A stretch of 64,000 bases of DNA from Marmoricola sp. OAE513 (GTDB lineage: Bacteria > Actinomycetota > Actinomycetes > Propionibacteriales > Nocardioidaceae). Below, piece by piece: positions 28,586 to 36,494 of the stretch (the first letter of the stretch is position 1; each line of letters begins with the position of its first letter). Location: assembly GCF_040546585.1 (NCBI RefSeq), contig NZ_JBEPOC010000001.1:1364001-1428000 (forward strand). The letters are read 5' to 3'. Under the pieces are notes generated by a model. That model searched no databases. It had not been told where the DNA came from and saw only the letters and a list, made by a program, of their open reading frames with translations. A program made the position numbers and the translations under genes.

Positions 28586-29638
28586 TCAGGAGTCTATTAG
28601 GCGGTCGCCAATTCGTCCGCCCAGCGCCGCCAGGCGGTCGCTCACGACGCGTAGCCTGACCCGCTCGCCGACGCGGACCGCCTGACTCGGTTCGGCCACG
28701 CCGGCCAGCGTTCCGATGCCGTCGACGTCGAGCTCGAGGCGGACCGTCTCCGGAGTCCCGCGGACCGCCAGCACGGTGCCCGTCAGCTTCCCGGCCGGGT
28801 CGACGACCAGGGCGGAGCGCCGCAGCGCGACCTCGGTCCACTCGGCCTCCGGCGCCACCAGCCCTCGGACGACGTTCGCGGCCCCGCCGCCCAGCACCGT
28901 GTCGTAGCCGAGGAAGGTCGCCGTCCACGCGTCGCGGGGGTGCGCCCACACCTCGGCCAGGTCGCCGGTCTGCACCAGCCGGCCGTCGCGCATCACGGCG
29001 AGACGGTCCGCGACGGCGAACGCCTCCTCGTGGTCGTGGGTGACGACCACGGTGGTGGTGCCGGCCCGACGCAGGATGTCCCGCACCTCGACAGCCAGCC
29101 GTTCGCGGAGATCGCGGTCGAGCGCGCTGAACGGCTCGTCGAGCAGGAGCAGTCGGGGTTCGACGGCCAGCGACCTGGCCAGGGCGACCCGCTGCCGCTC
29201 ACCTCCGGACAACGTGGCGGTCGCCCGGTCCCCGTAGCCGACGAGGCCGACCAGGGCGAGCAGGTCGCCGACGCGATCGACGGTCCTCGACCGTGACCAG
29301 CGCCGGATCCGCAAGGGGTAACCGATGTTGCGGGCGACGCTCTGGTGCGGGAAGAGCTGGCCGTCCTGGAACATCAGCGCGAACCCGCGACGGTGGGTCG
29401 GTGTTCGCGCCAGGTCCTCGCCGGCGTAAGTGATCGAGCCGGCAGCCGGATTCTCGAGCCCGGCGACGGCACGCAGCAGGGTGGACTTGCCGCTGCCCGA
29501 GGGTCCGAGGACCGCCGTGATCGAGCCGTGCGGGACGTCCAGGTCGACGCGGTCGACCGCGGTGACCGCGGCACCCGACTCGTCGTCGAAACGCACGACG
29601 AGGTCGCGCACCTCCAGCCTCTGATCCGGCGCCGCCAT
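28586..29638 (-). CDS. thiQ: Thiamine ABC transporter ATP-binding protein
   Basis: A 350-residue ABC ATPase with Walker A GPSGSGKST, Q-loop FQDGQLFPHQSVARN, signature LSGGERQRVALA, Walker B LLLLDEPFSALD and VTHDHEEA. A C-terminal TOBE-like beta domain (about residues 240-350) is present, as in Fe/thiamine/spermidine-type importers. Substrate assignment rests on the thiB-like gene and the TPP riboswitch at the head of the operon. Only one base separates its start from the end of thiP. Confidence 0.85.
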   Translation of the reverse strand: MAAPDQRLEVRDLVVRFDDESGAAVTAVDRVDLDVPHGSITAVLGPSGSGKSTLLRAVAGLENPAAGSITYAGEDLARTPTHRRGFALMFQDGQLFPHQSVARNIGYPLRIRRWSRSRTVDRVGDLLALVGLVGYGDRATATLSGGERQRVALARSLAVEPRLLLLDEPFSALDRDLRERLAVEVRDILRRAGTTTVVVTHDHEEAFAVADRLAVMRDGRLVQTGDLAEVWAHPRDAWTATFLGYDTVLGGGAANVVRGLVAPEAEWTEVALRRSALVVDPAGKLTGTVLAVRGTPETVRLELDVDGIGTLAGVAEPSQAVRVGERVRLRVVSDRLAALGGRIGDRLIDS

Positions 29639-29639
29639 C

Positions 29640-31277
29640 TCAGAACGCTCCCACAGCGCCGGCCCGGACCTTGTCGACCAGGAGCATCGCCACCCCCGTC
29701 GCGATCGCCAGGACCACCGATCCGGCCAGGGCCATGCCGAAGTTCTCCGCGCCCGGACGTCCGATGAGCCGGAAGATCACCACCGGCAGCGTCGGGGCGT
29801 CGTCGCGGGCGAGGAAGCTGGTCGCCCCGAACTCGCCCAGCGAGACGGCGAACGCGAAGCCGGTCGCGGCGACCAGGGCGCGCCAGGCGTGCGGCACGTC
29901 GACGGTCAGTGCCACCCGGAGCGGCCCAGCACCCAGGGACGCGGCGGCCTCGCGCTGCCGCGGGTCGATCGAGGCCAGTACCGGAGCGACGGTGCGCACC
30001 ACCAAGGGCAGCGCCACCATCGCCTGCGCGATCGGGAGCAGGAGGGAGGAGGTCCGCAGGTCCAGCGGCGGACTGTCCAGGGTGATCAGGAACCCGAAAC
30101 CGAGGGTCACCGCGGACACCCCGAGCGGCAGCATGAAGATGCCGTCGAAGAGACCGGAGGCCCGCCGCGTCCAGCGTGACCGAGGACGGCGGGAGACCAG
30201 GAACGCGACCAGCGTGCCCAGCACCAGGGCCAGGCCGGCCGCCTGCACGGCCACCTCGAAGGACCGGACCAGGGCGCTGGTCGCGGTGACCAGCAGCGCG
30301 TTGTCGTCCCCGGTGGTCTGCAGCGCCCGGTAGTTGTCGAGACTCCACCTCCCGTCGACCCGCAGAGATCCGTGCGCGAGGGTGAGCAGCGGGGTCACCA
30401 GCAGCCCGATCACGACCGCCGACCAGACGAGCACCGGGACGTCGTGGAGCCCCGGGCGGCGCAGCCGACCGGCCGCCCGGCTCACGGCCGGCGCGTTGCG
30501 GCGTACCCGGTAGGAGAACGCCAGCAGCCCGGTGATCACGACGATCTGGAGGACCGAGAGCGCGGCGGCAGCCTGCAGGTCGAGCTCCTGGGTGGTGAGC
30601 TGGTAGATCTCGGTCTCGACGTTGGCGTAGCGCAGGCCACCCAGGGTGAGCACGATCCCGAACGAGGTCGAGCAGAACAGGAAGACGACGCTCGCCGCTG
30701 AGGCGATCACCGGGAACAGCGCCGGCAGCGTGATGGTCGCGAACACCCGCAGCGGCGGGGCACCCAGCGCGGCCGCCGCTTCCTCGGTACGCCGGTCCAG
30801 GCCCTCCCAGAAGGAGCCCACCGTCCGCACCACGACGCTGACGTTGAAGAACACCAGCGCCGCCACGATCGCGGTCGGCGTGCCGTCGAGGTGCAGCCCG
30901 CCGAGGGGACCGGAGCTCGCGATCAGCTGGCGGAAGGCGACCCCGGCCACGACGGTCGGCATCACGAACGGCACGACGATCAGGGTCCGGAGGAATCCCT
31001 GCCCGCGGAAGCGGATCCGGTGCAGGGCGAAGGCCACCGGGACGCCGAGGACGACGGCCAGCAGCGTCGCCAGACCGGCGGTCCACACGGTGAACCAGAG
31101 GACCCGGTGCACTCGGTCGCGTCCGAGCACCTCCAGGACGCTGCCCGGGTCGAACGAACCGTCCGGCCAGAACCCCCGACCGATCATCCCGGCGACCGGG
31201 TAGAGGAAGAACGCGCCCAGGACGGCCAGGGGCACCGCAGCGAGTGCTGCGGTGGCGAGGAGACTCCGCCGTGGCAC
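29640..31277 (-). CDS. thiP: Thiamine ABC transporter permease (two fused membrane domains)
   Basis: A 545-residue permease containing two BPD_transp_1 domains in one chain, as in ThiP/FbpB proteins. There are about 12 membrane helices and two EAA loops: EEAAAALGAPPLRVFATITLP in the first half and REAAASLGAGPLRVALTVDVP in the second. The GTG start at 31277 comes 37 bp after the thiB stop, with a copy of the dispersed repeat (TCTCGCCAGGCTCGACGACC) in the gap. Imports thiamine or thiamine phosphates with ThiB and ThiQ. Confidence 0.88.
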   Translation of the reverse strand: MPRRSLLATAALAAVPLAVLGAFFLYPVAGMIGRGFWPDGSFDPGSVLEVLGRDRVHRVLWFTVWTAGLATLLAVVLGVPVAFALHRIRFRGQGFLRTLIVVPFVMPTVVAGVAFRQLIASSGPLGGLHLDGTPTAIVAALVFFNVSVVVRTVGSFWEGLDRRTEEAAAALGAPPLRVFATITLPALFPVIASAASVVFLFCSTSFGIVLTLGGLRYANVETEIYQLTTQELDLQAAAALSVLQIVVITGLLAFSYRVRRNAPAVSRAAGRLRRPGLHDVPVLVWSAVVIGLLVTPLLTLAHGSLRVDGRWSLDNYRALQTTGDDNALLVTATSALVRSFEVAVQAAGLALVLGTLVAFLVSRRPRSRWTRRASGLFDGIFMLPLGVSAVTLGFGFLITLDSPPLDLRTSSLLLPIAQAMVALPLVVRTVAPVLASIDPRQREAAASLGAGPLRVALTVDVPHAWRALVAATGFAFAVSLGEFGATSFLARDDAPTLPVVIFRLIGRPGAENFGMALAGSVVLAIATGVAMLLVDKVRAGAVGAF

Positions 31278-31285
31278 GGTCAGGC

Positions 31286-31307
31286 GTCTCGCCAGGCTCG
31301 ACGACCA
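31286..31307. repeat. Dispersed palindromic repeat copy between thiB and thiP
   Basis: GTCTCGCCAGGCTCGACGAC at 31286-31305 is one arm of the dispersed element, seven or so bases from the thiB stop (31315). It lies inside the operon, so if it acts as a transcriptional brake it would lower thiP/thiQ expression relative to thiB. Confidence 0.55.
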
Positions 31308-31314
31308 GGCACCG

Positions 31315-32394
31315 TCATCGTGTCGTCAGGTCCCGCCAGTCGCGCAGCCACGCGGTGCGGTTCTTCGTGATGTCGGCCGCCGGCACGCTGATCGGCTTCT
31401 TCGCCGTCGGCGCGTACTCGGCCCAACCAGCCGGCAGCTTGATCGCGGTGTTGACCGGGTAGACGAACATGTTGTCCGGCAGCGCGGCCTGGAAGTCGTC
31501 GCCGATCATGAAGTCGATGAACTTCTGCATCCCGATCGGGTTCTTCGCCCCCTTCAGCACCCCGGCGTACTCGACCTGGCGGAAGCAGGTGTCCAGCAGT
31601 GCGCTGGTCGTCGGCTTCGTGCCACCCTCGGGGATCGTGAACGGCGGCGAGGAGGAGTACGACAGGACGATCGGCCGGTCGCCCTTGCCTCCTCCGGCGG
31701 AGAAGTCGACCTCGTAGGCGTCGCTCCAGCCGGCGTCGATCTTGACCTCGTTGTCGAGCAGCTTCTGCCAGTAGCCCTTCCACCCGTCCTCGCCGTAGGC
31801 GCCGATCGTGGCGAGCAGGAACGCCAGGCCGGGCGAGGAGGTGCTGGCACCCGGGACCACGGTGAGGCCCTTGTACTTCGGGAGCACCAGGTCGTCGAGG
31901 GTCGCCGGCGGGGTGACCTTGTTCTCCGCGAACCAGGCGTCGTCGACGTTGAAGCAGACGTCGCTGTAGTCGACCGGGGTCAGGAACGACTTCGTCTGCC
32001 CCTCGAGGCGGAACGGCGCGATCGCTGCCGGGGAGACCAGGGGCGCGTACTGGGTCAGCACGTCCTCGTCGATCGCCCGGGTCGCGAAGGTGTTGTCGAT
32101 CCCGTACACGCCGTCGGCGATCGGGTCGTCCTTGGTGAGCACCAGCTTGTTGGTCAGCGCCCCCGCGTCGCCGTTGGTGGCGATCTTGACCTTGATGCCG
32201 GTCTGCTCGGTGAACTTCGCCATCACGTCGTCCGACATCGCCCACGAGTCGTGCGAGGCGACCACGATCGTGGATCCCCGCAGCTCGTCGGCCGCGAGCG
32301 GCTTGTCGTCGGTGCTGCTTCCGCAGCCCGCCGCGAGGACCGCGAGCACGAGGGCCCCGGTGGCGAGCAGGCTGGACCTGGTACGAGTACGCAT
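31315..32394 (-). CDS. thiB: Thiamine ABC transporter substrate-binding lipoprotein
   Basis: A 359-residue periplasmic-binding-type lipoprotein with signal peptide and lipobox LAAGC (Cys24), followed by GSSTDD. The mature protein is of the type 2 extracellular solute-binding class; TPVDYSDVCFNVDDAWF, YGIDNTFATRA, and LDTCFRQVEYAGVLKGAKNP match ThiB-like proteins. The ATG at 32394 is preceded by GAAGGAG. A TPP riboswitch lies directly upstream, which strongly supports the ligand being thiamine, its phosphates or a precursor. Confidence 0.9.
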   Translation of the reverse strand: MRTRTRSSLLATGALVLAVLAAGCGSSTDDKPLAADELRGSTIVVASHDSWAMSDDVMAKFTEQTGIKVKIATNGDAGALTNKLVLTKDDPIADGVYGIDNTFATRAIDEDVLTQYAPLVSPAAIAPFRLEGQTKSFLTPVDYSDVCFNVDDAWFAENKVTPPATLDDLVLPKYKGLTVVPGASTSSPGLAFLLATIGAYGEDGWKGYWQKLLDNEVKIDAGWSDAYEVDFSAGGGKGDRPIVLSYSSSPPFTIPEGGTKPTTSALLDTCFRQVEYAGVLKGAKNPIGMQKFIDFMIGDDFQAALPDNMFVYPVNTAIKLPAGWAEYAPTAKKPISVPAADITKNRTAWLRDWRDLTTR

Positions 32395-32404
32395 GACTCT
32401 CCTT

Positions 32405-32497
32405 CGACTTCCTTCGCCGGTGCTAACCGGAGCAGGTTCAAGGGTCTGCGGCTGTTCCGCACTCTCAGCGCCTAGACAAAGCAGGGCGCTCCCCTGT
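32405..32497 (-). ncRNA. TPP riboswitch (THI element)
   Basis: On the minus strand, just upstream of thiB, the order of conserved TPP-aptamer elements is present: GGGGAGCGCC (P1/P2 5' side), GCGCTGAGAG (the CUGAGA box), then ACCCTTGAACCTG (the thi-box core), CCGGTTAGCACCGG (P5 hairpin) and GAAGGAA at the 3' side. The 3' end lies about 10 bases before the ATG and touches the ribosome-binding site GAAGGAG, so repression by sequestering the ribosome-binding site is likely. Confidence 0.93.
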
Positions 32498-32511
32498 CGT
32501 GAGGTTCCAGG

Positions 32512-32541
32512 CTAGTGCATCTCGGCAGGCTCGATGACCGG
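32512..32541. repeat. Dispersed palindromic repeat copy overlapping the 3' end of the MBL-fold gene
   Basis: TCTCGGCAGGCTCGATGACC at about 32520-32539 differs from the 23279 copy at two positions. It forms the last codons of the hydrolase gene and ends next to its TAG stop. Confidence 0.6.
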
Positions 32542-33606
32542 GGGGATCGTGTAGGACCGGGTGCCCTCCGCGTCGTCGGTGCGCACCAGGTCACCCTTGA
32601 GCGCGAGCAGCTCCAGGTGGGCGAGCACCTCGAACGCGGCGAGGACGGCGTCGAACGGACCGAGCTCGGCACGGGTCCGGTTGTGCCGGGTCCACGGCAG
32701 CTCGGCCACCACGTCCCAGGCCGTGGTGGCACCGCCGGCCACCGCGTCCTTGCACAGGTCGAGGCGCTCGTCGTGGAACGCGAGCAGGTCGTCGATGCGG
32801 CGGTGCGAGCTCGGAGCGATCGGGCCGTGCGCGGGCAGCAGCAGCATGTCCGGCATCGACCGGACCTTCTCCAGCGAGTCGAGGAAGTCGCGCAACGGGT
32901 TCTCCACCCAGGCCGGCTCGAAACCGATCGACGGGGTGATCGTCGGGAGCACGTGGTCACCGGCGAACAGCAAGCCGCCGCCGGTGTCGGCGTACACGTA
33001 GTGGCCCTGGGTGTGCCCGGGAGTCGCGATCGCGTCGATCGGGCGCCCGCCGACGTCGATGACCAGGTCGCGGTCGAGCCAGACGTCCGGCATGCCGTAG
33101 TTGTTGACCGGCTGGTCCTCGCGCGGCATGTTGTCGCGCCACAGGTCGACCAGGTCCGACGCGCCGGCAGCGATCAACCGGGACAGGTTCGGGTCGACGC
33201 TGAGCGTCTCGTCGTGCATCAGGTCCATCGTGGCCTTGTCGCCGATGCCGAGGCTGACCTCGGCGCCGGTCTCCTGCCCGACGACCCAGGCCTGCGTGTA
33301 GTGGTCCCGGTGCATGTGGGTCACCAGGAACCGCTGGATGTCCTTGACCGTGTAGCCGAGCTTCTTGAGCCCGGCGTCGAAGACCGAGCGCGACTCCGGG
33401 ATCGCCCAGCCGCCGTCGACCAGGACGAGACCGCTGTCGGTCTCCATCACGTAGACGTTGACCGCGCGCAGACCGTCCATCGGCAGGGGCAGCGGGATGC
33501 GGTGGACACCCGGAGCCACCGTCCAGGCGCCCGGCTCGGTCCAGAGGGCGCCCGAGTCGGGGCTGGTCTGGCGGGACGTCTGGCCTGCTGCGACGTGGTC
33601 GGTCAT
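32512..33606 (-). CDS. Metallo-beta-lactamase-fold hydrolase
   Basis: A 364-residue MBL-superfamily protein with the zinc motif THMHRDHYTQ (HxHxDH), further ligands in TPGHTQGHYVY and FAGDHVLPTITP, and LLPAHGPI. A C-terminal winged-helix-like extension (about residues 270-350) resembles LACTB2-like and related thioesterase/hydrolase proteins. Last gene of the operon with the DapB-like and SDR genes (seven-base gap). The predicted C-terminus (VIEPAEMH) is encoded by a copy of the dispersed repeat element, so the native end may have been replaced. Substrate unknown; a CoA thioester or lactone would fit a catabolic role. Confidence 0.85.
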   Translation of the reverse strand: MTDHVAAGQTSRQTSPDSGALWTEPGAWTVAPGVHRIPLPLPMDGLRAVNVYVMETDSGLVLVDGGWAIPESRSVFDAGLKKLGYTVKDIQRFLVTHMHRDHYTQAWVVGQETGAEVSLGIGDKATMDLMHDETLSVDPNLSRLIAAGASDLVDLWRDNMPREDQPVNNYGMPDVWLDRDLVIDVGGRPIDAIATPGHTQGHYVYADTGGGLLFAGDHVLPTITPSIGFEPAWVENPLRDFLDSLEKVRSMPDMLLLPAHGPIAPSSHRRIDDLLAFHDERLDLCKDAVAGGATTAWDVVAELPWTRHNRTRAELGPFDAVLAAFEVLAHLELLALKGDLVRTDDAEGTRSYTIPPVIEPAEMH

Positions 33607-33613
33607 ACCACCA

Positions 33614-34699
33614 TCATCGACTGACCAGGCCGCGACCGGTGATCAGGGGCAGGTCCTTGGCCACGACGACACCACCAGGGGCGTCGCAGACCGCGCCGAC
33701 CGCGTTGACCAGCCGCATCGCCGTGGTGATCATCCCGGACACGTTGTGGTCACCGTGCTCACCGTGGTGGTTGAAGTCGACCTTCATCATCGGCTCGCCG
33801 AAGATCTCCACCCGGTAGCCCCCGTCGCCCTCGGCCGGTTGCGGCCACTGCGGACCCTGGGCGGGGTTGGTGCGGGTGACGTGGTCGAGCTGCACCCGCG
33901 GCACGCCGTCGACGGTCCCGATGACACCGAACTTCACCGCGCCCATCGAACCGGCCGGGACGTCGCACGAGTCGATCTTCAGGTCGACCTCGGACGGGAT
34001 CCGCTCGTGGTACTCCTCGAGCACCGGGTCGAGCTCGAGGTCCAGGCCGGCGGCGATCTGGCGGACGACCGGCCCCCAGGCCGCAGTCAGCACGCCGGGC
34101 TGCCAGAGCATCGCGGGATAGTCCATCGGTCGACCGAACCCGTAGAGGTCCTGCATGACAACCGGCTGGTAGTAGGTCGAGTAGTCGCAGATCTCGCTCA
34201 CCACGACCTTGTCGATGCGCTGCGAGAGCGACGTCATCACGAGCGGCAGCACGTCGTTGGCGAACCCCGGATCGATGCCGTTCACGTGCAGGCTCGCGCC
34301 GTTCGCGGCACCGGCGGCGTTGATCCGGTCGACGTAGGAGTCCAGGCCCGCGCCGTCGGGGAAGGTCAGCACGACCGGCCCGGACGAGATCACGTTGATG
34401 CCGTGCTCGACCATCTCGACGAGGTCCTCGAGCGCGTCGAAGATCCTGTCGTCGGTCATCGCCGAGTGCACGACGGCATCCGGCTTCAGGTCGAACAGCG
34501 CCTGCTTGTCATTCGTCGCCAGCACGCCGAGGTCGCGGTCGAGCCCGGCGAGACGCCCGGCGTCCTGACCGACCTTGTCGGGGTTGGAGACCCACAGGCC
34601 GACGAGCTCGAGGTCCGGACGGGCGTCGATGCCGGCGAGGGCGTGCCGACCGATGGTTCCGGTCGACCAGGCGACGACCCGCTTCCTGTCCGCGCTCAT
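33614..34699 (-). CDS. NAD(P)-binding oxidoreductase related to dihydrodipicolinate reductase N-terminal domain
   Basis: A 361-residue protein with an N-terminal Rossmann fold ([19 protein letters not shown]) and DapB_N-like features; families of this type are annotated as NAD(P)H-dependent amine dehydrogenase-like or DapB-like proteins in mycobacteria, often in lipid or steroid gene clusters. Other segments: [30 protein letters not shown] and [16 protein letters not shown]. No biochemical activity can be assigned. The ATG overlaps the SDR stop by four bases (34696-34699). Confidence 0.75.
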   Translation of the reverse strand: MSADRKRVVAWSTGTIGRHALAGIDARPDLELVGLWVSNPDKVGQDAGRLAGLDRDLGVLATNDKQALFDLKPDAVVHSAMTDDRIFDALEDLVEMVEHGINVISSGPVVLTFPDGAGLDSYVDRINAAGAANGASLHVNGIDPGFANDVLPLVMTSLSQRIDKVVVSEICDYSTYYQPVVMQDLYGFGRPMDYPAMLWQPGVLTAAWGPVVRQIAAGLDLELDPVLEEYHERIPSEVDLKIDSCDVPAGSMGAVKFGVIGTVDGVPRVQLDHVTRTNPAQGPQWPQPAEGDGGYRVEIFGEPMMKVDFNHHGEHGDHNVSGMITTAMRLVNAVGAVCDAPGGVVVAKDLPLITGRGLVSR

Positions 34700-35505
34700 G
34701 CCTGCGGCTCCAGGTCGGGGAGCTTGAAGTCCAGGTTCGGGATGTCGAGACCTCCGTCGACCTCGACGATCTTGCCGGCCAGGAACGAGCCCGCCGGGCT
34801 GGCCAGGTAGACGACCGCAGCAGCGATGTCCTCGACCTGTCCCACCCGTTGCATCGTGGTCTTCTCGGCGAGCTCGGTCATCACCGCCTCGTCCGAGGCG
34901 ACGTAGTCGAGCGCGCTGGTCATGATCGAACCCGTACCGATCGCATTCACCCGGATCAGCGGGGCGAGGTCCTTGGAGACCAGTCGGGTCCAGTGCGACA
35001 GGGCCCCCTTCGCCGTCCCGTACGCCGCGTACCCGCGGCCCGAGACGCGGCCGATCACCGAGGAGATGTTGACGATCGAGCCGCCGGGGTTCTCGCCCTT
35101 CAGCATCAGCGGGACGGCCGCCCGGGTGAGCGCGTGCGCGGTCGCGACGTTGAACTTGAACGCGTCGACCAGGAAGTCCTCGTCGGTGTCGAGGAACGGC
35201 AGCGGCATCGTGCCTCCGACGTTGTTGACCACGATGTCGAGGCGGCCGAACTCGTCGTACGCCTTCTGCGCGAGCGCCGCGGTCTGCTCGAGGTCGCTGA
35301 GGTCGGCCTTGACCACCAGCGCCCGGCGACCGGCTGCCTCGACCTTCTCGGCGACCTCGGCGAGCTGCTTGGAGTGGCGTGCGGAGATGACGACGTCCGC
35401 GCCGGCCTCGGCGAGGGCGACGGCCGCGCCGGCGCCGATCCCGCGGCCCGCGCCGGTGATGACGGCGACCTGGTCGGTGACCTTGAAGCGATCGAGGATG
35501 CTCAT
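34696..35505 (-). CDS. Short-chain dehydrogenase/reductase (possible hydroxysteroid dehydrogenase)
   Basis: A 269-residue classical SDR with the cofactor motif TGAGRGIG (about residues 18-25), VNNVGG, catalytic Ser in [15 protein letters not shown] (YxxxK), and the C-terminal [12 protein letters not shown]. An alanine follows the VVIS strand end, with R in SARHSKQL, suggesting NADP or NAD use cannot be decided. First gene of a three-gene operon and preceded by a KstR-type operator, so a role in steroid or cholesterol ring/side-chain oxidation is plausible but not shown. Confidence 0.88.
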   Translation of the reverse strand: MSILDRFKVTDQVAVITGAGRGIGAGAAVALAEAGADVVISARHSKQLAEVAEKVEAAGRRALVVKADLSDLEQTAALAQKAYDEFGRLDIVVNNVGGTMPLPFLDTDEDFLVDAFKFNVATAHALTRAAVPLMLKGENPGGSIVNISSVIGRVSGRGYAAYGTAKGALSHWTRLVSKDLAPLIRVNAIGTGSIMTSALDYVASDEAVMTELAEKTTMQRVGQVEDIAAAVVYLASPAGSFLAGKIVEVDGGLDIPNLDFKLPDLEPQA

Positions 35506-35513
35506 GCCGGGAC

Positions 35514-35527
35514 TGTAACGTGTTCTA
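35514..35527. promoter_or_regulatory. KstR-type operator
   Basis: TGTAACGTGTTCTA matches the published KstR consensus TnnAACnnGTTnnA at every fixed position. It ends nine bases before the SDR start codon, where a bound TetR-family repressor would block transcription start. The regulator gene itself is not in the window. Confidence 0.7.
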
Positions 35528-35550
35528 GTTTCACGCGGAAGAGTCCCGGA

Positions 35551-35590
35551 AAAGCAGGAGAGCCTGCCCCTCGGGGCAGGCTCTCCAGAA
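35551..35590 (-). terminator. Strong intrinsic terminator after the LPXTG protein gene
   Basis: A perfect 14 bp inverted repeat (GGAGAGCCTGCCCC / GGGGCAGGCTCTCC, 35557-35586, two-base centre) lies 12 bp beyond the stop at 35599. On the minus strand it is followed by TGCTTTTCC, giving a short U tract. It also insulates the KstR-controlled operon from read-through. Confidence 0.85.
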
Positions 35591-35598
35591 GTTGCGGG

Positions 35599-36132
35599 TC
35601 AGGCGGTGACGCCCTCGTGGCGACGACGCGACTGGCGGATGGCGACGCCACCCAGCGCGACGAGGCCCAGGCCGGCGACCAGGAGGATCATCCGCGGACC
35701 ACCCGTGTTCGGCAGCTCGCCCGGCGGGTTCACGTCCGTGCCACCCGGCACCACGGTGATGTTCAGGGACTTCTCGCAGGTCGTCGTCGCGTCCGGCATC
35801 ACGGCCTGGACGGTCAGCAGGAAGCTCGTCTCCGAGCTCACCTTCGGCAGCGTGAAGGTCGTGTCGAAAACGTCCGTGTTGGCCTCGCGCACGGTGCCGT
35901 TGAACTCGGCACGCCAGTTCACCGCGTCAGCAGCCGCACGACCGAGCCCGTCGTCCGTGGTGATCTGCTGAGAGGTCGCGTGGACCTTCAGGATCGTTCC
36001 GCCCTCAGCCTTCTGGGCGTTCACGGTGACGTTGCAGGACGTTTCCGGATAGGCGTAGGCCGACGGTGCAACCCCGAGAGCCACGAACATCGCAGCAAGG
36101 GTGGTAACCCCGATCACTATCAGCTTTTTCAT
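35599..36132 (-). CDS. Secreted LPXTG-anchored surface protein
   Basis: A 177-residue protein with signal peptide (MKKLIVIGVTTLAAMFVALG... cleavage near SAYA), a single beta-rich extracellular domain of about 110 residues containing two cysteines, a short proline/glycine linker, and a sortase signal LPNTGG followed by a hydrophobic helix and RQSRRRHEG. It should be covalently attached to the wall by a sortase, which is not in the window. ATG 36132 was chosen because the signal peptide begins there and GGGAGAAGAG precedes it. The extracellular domain was not recognised; an adhesin or structural role is a guess. Confidence 0.8.
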   Translation of the reverse strand: MKKLIVIGVTTLAAMFVALGVAPSAYAYPETSCNVTVNAQKAEGGTILKVHATSQQITTDDGLGRAAADAVNWRAEFNGTVREANTDVFDTTFTLPKVSSETSFLLTVQAVMPDATTTCEKSLNITVVPGGTDVNPPGELPNTGGPRMILLVAGLGLVALGGVAIRQSRRRHEGVTA

Positions 36133-36494
36133 CCACTCTTCTCCCGTGTCGGTGCTCGAGCGCCGGTGCGCCCAGCACGTCAGGTGGGTCCTGTCCGTAT
36201 TCATACAACGACCTGATTACGCGCCCGTTACGGCACGAGTCAGATAAAACCGGTCAAATCGTGCCCGGGGCAACCCGGGCGGTGGTCGATGGGGTTCGAG
36301 GGACGCAAAACTGATTTGTTTACGCTCAAACTGGCCCCAACTGGTCTAGTCGGCCTGTGCAAACTACACCCAAGACCGGCACGACCACCACTGTCTTACG
36401 GTCACCACCCTAGACGACGAGACCGCCGCCGCGCGCATCGGGAAGAAGTGGACTGGGCCACCACCTCGCGCGAAGTCGCCTAGGGTCTGGCCCC
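36133..36494. other. Gene-free region between divergent LPXTG and gabD2 genes
   Basis: A 362 bp region, relatively AT-rich for this genome between about 36190 and 36390. It should hold promoters for both flanking genes. On the minus strand TTGTATGAAT (about 36195-36205) resembles an extended -10 element for the surface protein gene. A perfect hairpin with 7 bp arms and a GCAA loop lies at 36263-36280. I see no coding sequence with recognisable homology here. Confidence 0.5.
36263..36280 (+). other. Perfect hairpin with GNRA-type loop
   Basis: GCCCGGG-GCAA-CCCGGGC: 7 bp arms closed by a GCAA tetraloop on the plus strand. No T tract follows on either strand, so it is not a standard terminator. 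It lies in the gene-free region, about 215 bp before gabD2. Confidence 0.5.

Noticed and set aside
36261-36330. GGGGCAACC ... GGGACGCAAA resembles parts of a GEMM-I (c-di-GMP) riboswitch
   Set aside because: The intervening stem, the second domain and the tetraloop-receptor sequences do not fit, and the distance to gabD2 is large.
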